Below, piece after piece: positions 55,361-64,000 of a stretch of DNA of 64,000 bases. This DNA is from Papaver somniferum. Taxonomy: Eukaryota; Streptophyta; Magnoliopsida; Ranunculales; Papaveraceae. A model generated the notes under the pieces. The model was not told the origin of the DNA. It saw nothing but the letters and a program-made list of their open reading frames with translations, and did not search any database. The stretch covers positions 187,262,813-187,326,812 of the forward strand of contig NC_039359.1 in the NCBI RefSeq assembly GCF_003573695.1. The letters are read 5' to 3'. Numbering within the stretch: the first letter of the stretch is position 1; the number at the start of each line of letters is the position of its first letter. Position numbers and translations under genes: made by a program.

Positions 55361-57344
55361 AATCGTAAAACCATAATTATACATGCTCTTGATCCAGCAA
55401 TCAAATGAGTATTGAAGCTCATGTATCTCATTGAAGCATGAAAGCTCATGCCATAAAATCTCTGACTGAGAATACTGTCTCTCAGAGTATATCTAGATGT
55501 GTAGTCTCTCAACTGAGGCAACGACACATCTCATGAATACGTAGCAATTTCAGTAATTACTTCTATATAGAATCGAAAGATTGGAATGCTCCTAGACAGC
55601 TTGTCTGCTAGTATAGAGCAATAACGTCTTCAGGATGCAACAAGGTTTTCCCTGACTATATAAAGGAAATATGACGCTTCAACAAGCTCATGTTACTCAA
55701 CTTACAGATAATTAATGCTCCTAGACAGCATGCCTGCTAGTATATAGCCATCAATTAATTATCTTTAATCCTTAAATTCTTTAACTGAATATTCAGAAAT
55801 ATTTTACGTTCTTCATAATATTACATTACTTCAGTTCGTGGTTCTTCCTAGCAGAATTCCATGGGTTAGTAATAAATATTCAACGTACGGGCATCTGAGC
55901 CGCTATCGAGTAAGCCCCGACCAAAATGGTGCAAGTGTACTCAGCAATAATGCACAACCGAGCACCTGAATGCACGAACGAGCATTCCAAAACACGAAGG
56001 AACGATGAACCTATGCAAAATAGGAAGAAAATAATAAATAATAATATATTAATTGAGGCGCCAGGGGACTGGGTCCCATGGCCGGTCGTGCCGTGGCCAG
56101 TCCCACGCCCAATTTTATATTTTATTATATTTTTATTATTTTCCTTGATCTCATGAAAACCTCTTTATTTGAGCAAATATCCTTCGTTTCATGAAAACTC
56201 CTTAAATTCATGAAATTTCCTTCAAGTCATGAAAAATAATATAAAATTAGAAAAACTCGTGGGACCGGGACCTAGCCGGCCGGTCATTCCCTAGCCAGTC
56301 CCACACACCCCTTATTTTATTATTATTATTTTTTATGTTTCCCTCATCTCATGGAAACTCCTTGATTCCAACAAATTTCTTGGTTTCAACAAACTCCTTG
56401 GCTTTATGATATTTCCCTAAAATCACGAAAAATATTATAAAATTAGGAAAAGTGCCTTGGGATCGGGCTCCTTGGCCGGCCGGCCATGCCTTGGCCATAG
56501 CCGGTCCCATACTTCATGATTCCCTATTTTATTATTATTATTTCCATAATCTCATGGAAATTTCTTAACCTCATGAAATTCCTCAGTTTCATGGTATTTC
56601 ATTCACATAAGGGAAAATACATAAAGTTACATAAAATTGGGAAATGTGCTGCGGGACCGAGCTTGCTAGCTGGCCGGCCATGCCCTAGGCGTGGCCGGTC
56701 CCACACCTTGCAACCCCCTATTTTATTAATTATATTTCATCATCTCATGAAGATTCCCTAGTTTCAGCAAAAACCTGAATCCTTCATATTTTCTCAAAAT
56801 GTTGCTCAAACGCGCTTCAGAAAATATCGAAACTCTCAGGACTGAGACACAAACATTATGGTGACACGGGCATGTCTCCTTGAGCGACCAAGTTCGTCCC
56901 TAGGGTTTGCAAATATCCGGTCCCACATGTTTTAATAATTTTGACATAATTTGCTCAATTGCTCATATTGGGTCCAAACTCTTCTCAAACAACCGGGAGT
57001 TTGCTCAAACGACGGTCAGCTGGTCCCACGACCACCAAGAGTCGGTCCCTCATTTCTCCATAATCAGGTTTTACTACCTAACGCCCACACGAGCATTATT
57101 TCAATAAATGATTAAACCGGCATTTAATCATCCTTTTACCAATTGGTCTTCAGGAGACTTTGGTATTTTGCTCATTTGAGCATATGGCATTACATGGTCG
57201 ACTCGTCATCCCATGTAGTCGGTCCCTCATTTACTTTGTGGTTGTTTGTCAATAAATCATCGATTGATCAAAAATTAGGGTTTCGAATCCAGAGCTCTGC
57301 AAAACATAATTCTGAGCAGATTCAAATACTAATAATTTTATGAT
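55361..57344. repeat. LTR-like region interrupted by the right copia element
   Basis: This has two copies of GCTCCTAGACAGC(T/A)TG(T/C)CTGC (55588 and 55708), a TATATAAAG box near 55662, the 196-bp tandem array and a run of GGTCCC-type motifs (56920-57240). The composition resembles the long LTRs of Tat-like gypsy elements. The right side of the broken element is outside the window. Confidence 0.35.
56065..56848. repeat. Four ~196-bp tandem units
   Basis: Units begin at 56065, 56261, 56458 and 56653, each with GGGAC(C/T)GGG, GGCCGGCCGGTC and CCAGTCCCA-like blocks followed by an AT-rich part with repeated CTCATGAAA. The spacing (196, 197, 195) is regular while the units are diverged. Confidence 0.85.
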
Positions 57345-59762
57345 TGAAAAAGCGGGGATCTAACAACACCACCCAATATTTCGCTTAGCAATCTATATGG
57401 ACAAACTCGAATATAGTTTTAAGAGAATCAACAAGACTCAATCAATTAAAAGTATATCAACGAGTTTATATCTCTCTCTTTTTGATTTGATTTCCTCAAA
57501 CAGAAACTGCGAGTACTAATCAAATACAAGGAATAACTTGGATGGTACCAAATACCAATATCCAAGGATCAACCAATGACAATCAACAACCAAAGGTTGA
57601 ATTACTCTAATTGATGATCTTACGCACAACCTGTATTATTTCAATTATAAAGATAAAACAATATAATGCGGAAACTGAAATAACACAGACACCAGAAATT
57701 TTGTTAACGAAGAAACCGCAAATGCAGAAAAAACCCGGGACCTAGTCCAGATTGAACACACACTGTATTAAGCCGCTACAGACACTAGCCTACTCCAAGC
57801 TATCTTTGGACTGGACTGGACTGGAGTTGAATCCCATCAATCTCCCACTGATCCAAGGTACAATTGTACTCCCTACGCCTCTGATCCCAGCAGGATACTG
57901 CGCACTTGATTCCCTTAGATGATCTCACCCACAACTAAGATTTGCTACGACCCAAAATCGCAGGCTTTAATAATAAACAAATCTTTCTCACACATACAAG
58001 TCTATCAAAGTATCAATATGTCTCCCACAAAAAAACCCTAAAGTTTTTGTTCCGTCTTTTGATAATAATCAAGGTGAAAAGGAACCAATTGATAATCCGA
58101 TCTTATATTCCCGAAGAACAGCCTAGATAAATCAATCACCTCACAACAATCTTAATAGTATGGTAGCGAAACAAGATGTTTCGGAATCACAAACAATGAG
58201 ACGAAGATGTTTGTGACTACTTTTTATATCTTGCCTATCGGAGATATTAATCTCAAGCCAATCAATCTGATTGTACTCCTATGATAGAAGATGCAAGATC
58301 AGATCACGCAATTATGATAAAATTAGTATCGGTCTGGGTTCACAATCCCAATGAAGTTTTTAAGTCGTTAACCTGGTTTTAGAAGAAGAAAACCAAAGGT
58401 TAAAGGAGAAACGACTCTAGCACGCAAACTAGTATCACACGTGAGGTGTGGGGATTAGTTTTGCAGAATTGCTAGATGTCCCCTTATATAATATTTCAAA
58501 TCACGGTTTCGCCTTGGTCATAAAGCAAACAATATCCACCGTTAGATGAAAACCTGATTTAGATTCAAGCTAATATTTATCAACCGTTAGATCGAAAACT
58601 TAGCTTTTTATACATAGATGAAATGTACACTTCTAGGTTTGTTAACCATACCCAAACGTGTACATTGTTGGTTCCACAATAGTTAACCAATAGGTTAGCC
58701 ACCAACCATATTCTTCTTCACCATAACTAGTTCAAGTGACTCAAATGAACTAGTTAGAGAGTTATTCAATTGCAAGGAAATCTTATGTATTACACAAGAC
58801 ACGATTGAAGCAAAGATGATTTGATTCACTTGAATCGATTCATGAACTTTATAGCCACGGTTTGCAATTTGAATTCCTTAGTCTTTATAAGTTTAAGTTT
58901 ATAAATCATCTTCAGATATATAACCTTCTTAAGTTCGCACACTAGGTTCGAGGACTTAAGCAACCGGGCAGAGTTTACAAACTCCAGCAGAAAATCTCGG
59001 CAAAGACTTTCCGCCGGTTCGCGGACTGTTACTCACGTAACAAGTTTGTCAACTCCAGCAGAATTTCTCGGGATGAGATGTTCGGCAGTTTGCGGACTGA
59101 GTTCGCGGACTTGGCAACAAGCCATTCTTCCAGTTTCTCTTGATCAACAAAGTTCGAAAACTTTGGTTCAAGGAATAGGACTTATGCACATATGTGTTTC
59201 CACAATAATACTTATGTCCATCATTGGTTATGTAATCTAAACTCTCATTCCAACCATTGAAACATTCTTAGAGGACGTTATACAGTTGTTACACCATTTC
59301 TCGTCAAAGAAATTTTCAAAGTGGTTGAAACATATCATGACTTTCGTCACTAGGTAAAGATAACCATGGTCGAAGCGAAACGCTTACCAACACATATTTC
59401 GAGATATAGATAGGCAAGGTATACTCGGCTCGAAATACCAAATGTGTATAATCTAAGTCTATATATAGCATACGACTTTTTGTCTCAAGAAGTAGGAGAT
59501 AGAGTAGATAGACTTTTGAGTGACAGATAAGTTCAAGTCTTCACATACCTTTTTGTCTAGAAGTTTCACCGGTTCCTTGAGTAGTTATTCTTCTTGTATG
59601 ATGAATCGCCATGAATTCCTTGAGCTCAACTACACTTTCTATCCTAGTCCGAGACTTAGCCATAGTAGACTAGAAATCAAGACTTATAGTTTTGATCACT
59701 AATATTGATAAACATGCTTGAGATAGCAACGCATGCGAGTTCGACCGAGCAATGCTTTAACA
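57345..59762 (-). repeat. 3' LTR of second copia element
   Basis: 2418 bp, TGAAAAAGCG to CTTTAACA on the plus strand, the reverse complement of the 7599-9975 type. TATA box on the minus strand at 58483-58490. A GGACT microsatellite lies at 57808-57825. Confidence 0.88.
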
Positions 59763-59776
59763 ATATCCCCCTTTGT
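59763..59776 (-). promoter_or_regulatory. Polypurine tract of second copia element
   Basis: The minus strand reads ACAAAGGGGGATAT directly before the LTR start TGTTAAAGC. Confidence 0.8.
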
Positions 59777-61486
59777 AAACTTTAGTGACAAAACTATCAA
59801 TACATATGGAATACAAAAAAGATAAAGATACTTTAGTAGCTCCTATTCCACATGTCTAATTTTCAACATTCCTCGAAATCTTTGTCACTTCCAAGTACTC
59901 CAATGATCCCAAAGGTTGTAAGTTTAGCTCACCGTTGTTGAAGATCCGTAGCTATAACAATGAGAAAACATAGTTCTCGATCATTTTTATACAGTGTCAT
60001 AGTATTATTACACAACGTCAAAGTTCAATTGTATCACAACTTCAACAATAATACTATGGTGATATGTATCACTCCCCCTTAGTCAATACTCCATCTCACA
60101 TGGAAACCACTCCCTCTTACACAATGATCCGAAAATCATATGTATTTGTAGTGTGAACTACATATTAATTCTCCCCCTTTTTGTTAATAAAATTGGCAAA
60201 GGTACAAGAACGAGATCATAATGAAATTTTCGAAAGAGACATTTCATGACAAAAGGAAAAAAAAATACGTACCAACTAATTTAGATGCAATCATAAAAGA
60301 TGAAGCTAAATGCATTCATCAAGGATTTTAAAGATACAACATAACCCCTCTAAAATTCCACAGCCGCACACCCCTCAAGATATGACCATTAAGCACAAGT
60401 TCAAAAGAACTCTCCCCCATTTGATGTCATTCCCGAAAGAACAACAAGAGCGACCTTAATTTCGAAAGAAAAGAAGGATTTTTATTGGGCACCAAAAACC
60501 ATAAGAATGATTTCCTATATCCTAAAACTCAATCAAATTAATCACAAGTAAACCCATGATTAATTTAATCGGAATACGCAATCAAATTAAACACAAAAGT
60601 GATCAACTTAATTGATTATGATCGACAAAAGAGAACTTACGGAGCATACGACTAACATACCCATCAGAAAATGAATAGTACAGTCGTTCATATACTCAAC
60701 ATAAGAGGAATCTTACGGAGTATGAAAATACTCAACTAGATTAATTACAAGAGAACCCATAATTAATCTAATTAAAATACCCAATCAAACTAATTACAAA
60801 AGTAATCAATTTAATTGTCGTTTGTTTTGCTCGACATAAAAAGACTTAGGATCAATAACTAAATAACTAAACAAGATGATTAATTTAGTTCAAGAATGCT
60901 CAACATAAAGTACCTTATGGAAAAACCAACAAAGATAACCAATAATCAACTTGGTTGTATCGTGCTCAACATAAGACACATTACGGAGCCTCACAGTATT
61001 ACATAAAATATGGATCAGTGAAAATCAATACTGTGGAATACACAAGGATTCATTCTATCTTCCATCACTATTTGCATAACGATATTTAATAGACATAATC
61101 CTTGAACACAAAAGATTTTAACCTATCTTCCATCAAAGAATTGACAATATAGGCTTAACTTTTGTATATGTCAAAAGTCTATTCATCCTTAAATCAATAC
61201 ATGAATACCGATCATGAACGACTTTACTTTTGACAAAATATGGGACAACATAGTTCACGGACGTAAACACCAATATCCCATAACAAATTGCAATATAATA
61301 AATCATAAAGATTAAATACTGCAAACCATCATCCTCCAAATATTTTTATTTAATATCAATAAACCTAAAAAAGAACAAGAAGATGAAAAATAATAGCTAT
61401 GTGTAGTCACAATCATTGCTATTCAAAGCACTAGTTATTCTTCCAACTAAACCAAAAAGAAGACATACTAGGCAACAAACAAACTT
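59777..61486 (-). other. Non-coding 3' region of second copia element
   Basis: The reverse complement resembles 12185-13632, including the ATTAATC/TAATTGA repeat units (60500-60980) and GGGGGAG tracts. No ORF is convincing. Confidence 0.6.
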
Positions 61487-61828
61487 CTATGATGCATTTA
61501 TCTTACTTTGAAAAATATTCTCATATTCCCTATATTCATCAAGCTCATCTTCGATTAGATCAATCCTAGATTTAAGATTATCCACCTTTTCGTCAAGTCT
61601 CTTAGAGGAAGCTTCGAGATCACTTTTCAGGGCACGTACTTGATCCAAGACAAGATTCATGGTTAAAGAGAGCTTATCAAATTGTGAGACTGAAGGATTC
61701 TCATCAGACGGTGAGATATGCTTGTCATAATACATCTCGTTATCGGAAGAATCAAAACGAATCTTCTTAGAGGGAAACAGAACAATCCATACATCACTTT
61801 CTTTACTTGAAAGGCTAGAGGAGGACAT
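61487..61828 (-). CDS. Second ORF of gag-only copia element, coiled coil
   Basis: 113 codons from the Met at 61828 (MSSSSLSSKESD); a Met nine codons earlier (61855) is also possible. Ser-rich acidic start, then a strong heptad pattern (LTMNLVLDQVRALKSDLEAS, KRLDEKVDNLKSRIDLIEDE) to the end. It sits where pol would start. The sequence after the stop aligns with that after the ORF at 11756-12184, but the proteins hardly do. Function unknown. It may replace or partner gag. Confidence 0.5.
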   Translation of the reverse strand: MSSSSLSSKESDVWIVLFPSKKIRFDSSDNEMYYDKHISPSDENPSVSQFDKLSLTMNLVLDQVRALKSDLEASSKRLDEKVDNLKSRIDLIEDELDEYREYENIFQSKINAS

Positions 61829-62092
61829 GATAGATAAGATAAATGAAATGATCATCTAGAAGAGGAGAAACTTCATTATAAAAGAATGAAGATGAAGAAT
61901 TTCCTAAAATGACCTTTTACCAAACCCTAACAGAAATAGGTTATCACAGGAAGAGTCAGAAACCGTACATGAACAATAACGGTACAACAAAAGCAAAACA
62001 TAAAGAATTAACAAACACATTCCAACACAACCCTCTCGAAAATCATGATTCTTTCCTAAGAGGGATAGGCGAAAGAATCATGAATAACAAGA

Positions 62093-62500
62093 TTACAAAT
62101 CATAATCAATCCAATCCGATACAGGACTGGGATATGTCTCGTGAGGGGAGGAATTATTCGTTAATCCAAATTTTTGCTTATTCCTTAGAAAAGAAGAGTT
62201 ATGCACATCATTCTTTTCCCTATTAATCATAGTTTTGAAGAACTTGATTGTTGATTTGCGCAAATCCTGCACCGTTCTAGAAAAGGATTTCACCGGAGAT
62301 TTCTTCTTCTTCTTCTGCACACAGCGTTTACCAGAGCAGGATTGTTTTTGATCATTTGTGCTAAGATGATCCTGATTTTTACACAAGGAAACCGAGAGTT
62401 CCGGTAGCATCTTGTGTTTTTCTGTATCACCCTTGTTGTCAAGATGACTGGAGAGTGATACATAATCGGGTGACATTCGCTGACACGGCTTACGAGACAC
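62093..62500 (-). pseudogene. C-terminal gag frame of second copia element
   Basis: 135 codons, Lys/Ser-rich (KKKKKSPVKSFSRT). It occupies the place of codons 350-485 of the plus-strand gag but in another frame from 62632-63549, so gag is split by at least one shift. Only CSGKRC remains where a CCHC knuckle is expected. Confidence 0.4.
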
Positions 62501-62631
62501 AATCAGAGTTATTCGACATGTCGTATAAGAATCACGATTGTGATTTTAAGCAAACAGTTTAAGAGAACAATCACATATTTCATCATCAGGACAATAGTCA
62601 AGAGTATTCATCCATGTTTTAGTTATCTTAT

Positions 62632-63549
62632 TCACCTTAGTATCTGGACCATTGGAAGTATGCACACTTTTAAAGCACACGAGACCAGTTTCGCCAGTAC
62701 AGTTTTTCTGAACTCTCTTATCCCCTTTTTTGATTGATTGAACCCTTTTTGAGACTTTATTTTACTCTGTCTAAGAATTTTCTTTAGCTGCTGTATAAAC
62801 CGAGACAACGTAGAAATAAAGCAATTCTCATTTTTCTTATCAATAAATTTAGGACGGTGAGATTTTCCATCAGGAGTAGTAACGTGATTGATAGACATGT
62901 GATGTTTATCTCTTGATTTAAGTTCACGATCGAAAATTTTAAGCTTTCCAACAAGCGTATTTCGGGAAAGAGTATCAAGGTTATTTCCCTCAACGATGGC
63001 ATGTTTTTTAGATTCATATTTAGATGGCAGTGATCTGAGAATCTTCATCACAATTTCACTTTCAGAAATAGTCCTACCCAATGCACATGATGCATTAACA
63101 ATTTCAGACATTTTATGATAAAATTCATCAAATGACTTTTCTTCTGCCATATGAAGGTTTTCCCATTCAGAGTTAAGGTTTTGAATCCTAGCTTCCTTTT
63201 TGCTGGTGTTACCTTCAAATATAGTTTCTAAAGTATCCCAAGCATCTTTAGACGTGGAGCATGAAGCCACATGGTGTCGAAGATTTGGGGTGATGGCATG
63301 CATGGTGGCATTCAAACCGTGGGAGTTTTGCTTTGAAGCAAGTATCTCGGCAGGATTATATTCACCAATATTCTTGGTAACGTTTACATCTCCAACTGCC
63401 ACAACGAGAGCATCATAGCCATTAACAACATACACCCATGATTGAAAATCACGCGCTTGAAGAAAAGCTCGCATAGAAATTTTCCACCGTAAGTAATTAG
63501 AGTCATCGAAGACTGGTGGTACGTTAATAGAGATAACACCTCTCTCCAT
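62632..63549 (-). CDS. Copia gag (UBN2 family), 305 codons
   Basis: ATG 63549 (MERGVISINVPPVFDDSNYL) is two bases-to-tens downstream of the primer site, matching the plus-strand copy. Residues 15-220 form the UBN2/retrotran_gag domain, with W-x2-M-x-AFLQ near residue 24, SKDAWDTLETIFEG near 118, EEKSFDEFYHKMSEIV near 150 and ILRSLPSKYESK near 185. This part binds element RNA and builds the particle. It is uninterrupted, unlike the copy at 10042. The last 40 residues are Lys-rich, and the frame then shifts away from the knuckle region. Confidence 0.85.
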   Translation of the reverse strand: MERGVISINVPPVFDDSNYLRWKISMRAFLQARDFQSWVYVVNGYDALVVAVGDVNVTKNIGEYNPAEILASKQNSHGLNATMHAITPNLRHHVASCSTSKDAWDTLETIFEGNTSKKEARIQNLNSEWENLHMAEEKSFDEFYHKMSEIVNASCALGRTISESEIVMKILRSLPSKYESKKHAIVEGNNLDTLSRNTLVGKLKIFDRELKSRDKHHMSINHVTTPDGKSHRPKFIDKKNENCFISTLSRFIQQLKKILRQSKIKSQKGFNQSKKGIREFRKTVLAKLVSCALKVCILPMVQILR

Positions 63550-63600
63550 AAAGTCAGATCGCTACAAACACAGAGTTTTGAGGTCTTGAACGTGTTTGCC

Positions 63601-63613
63601 TGCTCTGATACCA
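63601..63613 (-). promoter_or_regulatory. Primer-binding site of second copia element
   Basis: The minus strand reads TGGTATCAGAGCA, two bases inside the 5' LTR (63616), the initiator-Met tRNA type. Confidence 0.92.
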
Positions 63614-63615
63614 AT

Positions 63616-64000
63616 TGAAAAAGCGGGAGTCTAACAACACCACCCAATATTTAGCTTAGAAATCTGTATGGACAAACTCGAATATACTTTTAATAGAATC
63701 AACAAGACTCAATCAATTAAAAGTATATCAACGAGTTTATATCTCTCTCTTCTTGATTTGATTTCCTCAAATAGAAACTACGAGTACTAATCAAATACAA
63801 GGAATAACTTGGATGGTACCAAAGACCAATATCCAAGGATCAACCAATGACAATCAACAACCAAAGGTTGGATTACTCTAATTGATGATCTAACGCACAA
63901 CCTGTATTATTTCAATTATAAAGATAAAACAATATAATGTGGAAACTGAAATAAGCCGCTACAGACACTAGCCTACTCCAAGCTAACTTTGGACTATACT
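63616..64000 (-). repeat. 5' LTR of second copia element, partial
   Basis: Matches the start of 57345-59762 on the plus strand, with about 88 bp missing at 63953 relative to 57683-57771. It is cut by the window end. Confidence 0.85.

Larger units (their letters stand above)
57345..64000 (-). mobile_element. Second gag-only Ty1/copia element (minus strand, cut by the window end)
   Basis: 3' LTR 57345-59762, polypurine tract, second ORF (61487-61828), gag (62093-63549), primer site (63601-63613) and the first 385 bp of the 5' LTR (63616-64000). The layout is that of the plus-strand copia element. The internal region of 3.85 kb again lacks all pol domains. ATGAT precedes it at 57340-57344, but the other side is outside the window. 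Gag is intact for 305 codons, so this copy is younger. Confidence 0.88.

Overview
This is a stretch of a large, repeat-rich flowering-plant nuclear genome, almost certainly a eudicot. The evidence is plant Ty3/gypsy (Tat- and Athila-like) and Ty1/copia LTR retrotransposons with plant tRNA primer sites, a Cassandra TRIM carrying 5S rRNA sequence, a tRNA-derived SINE, and no intact host gene. The copia LTR sequence reminds me of poppy (Papaver) repeats, but that is memory, not proof. I see no rRNA or tRNA gene, no CRISPR array and no bacterial-type gene. Junctions, target-site duplications (TSDs) and reading frames were read by eye. Names of unaligned families are tentative.

Bases 1 to about 35,560 are a nest of retrotransposons. 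The oldest is a gag-protease gypsy element on the minus strand (gypsy-B: 1-943, 21109-22718, 33161-33388, 5' LTR from 33389). A second copy of the same family (gypsy-A, 944-21108, TSD ACAGT) sits inside it. An Athila-like gypsy element (22719-33160, TSD CTGGT) sits in the gag gene of B. Inside A, a Cassandra TRIM (2700-3413, TSD ATTGG) sits in the 3' LTR. A copia solo LTR (6794-16226, TSD GGGTT) split the internal region of A, and a complete gag-only copia element (7599-15907, TSD GAAAT) then landed inside that solo LTR. Four of the junctions can be checked against an uninterrupted paralogue elsewhere in the window.

Gypsy-A and -B are non-autonomous: they carry gag, a protease-like domain with a non-canonical active site, and an integrase-tail-like segment, but no reverse transcriptase, RNase H or integrase core. 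Between its internal 3' end and its 3' LTR, gypsy-A carries an antisense gene on the plus strand with its own TATA promoter, a likely leader intron and a 222-codon frame (4874-5539) broken by two TAG codons. It would encode a basic, then acidic, nuclear-looking protein. The copia family is also non-autonomous: gag plus a small second ORF replaces pol.

Bases 35.6-57.3 kb are AT-rich and gene-poor. They hold an LTR fragment, several exon-like remnants of unknown identity, a structured 5.6 kb block full of diverged repeats (about 41.3-46.9 kb), a SINE (50966-51185), a MITE-like element with a CCA-rich core (52333-53101), a GC-rich repeat (53.9-54.7 kb), a decayed copia-like LTR plus coding remnant (54.7-55.4 kb) and an LTR-like region with four 196-bp tandem units (56.1-56.85 kb). 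Bases 57345-64000 are a second gag-only copia element on the minus strand, cut by the window end. Its gag frame is intact for 305 codons, so it is younger than the plus-strand copy.
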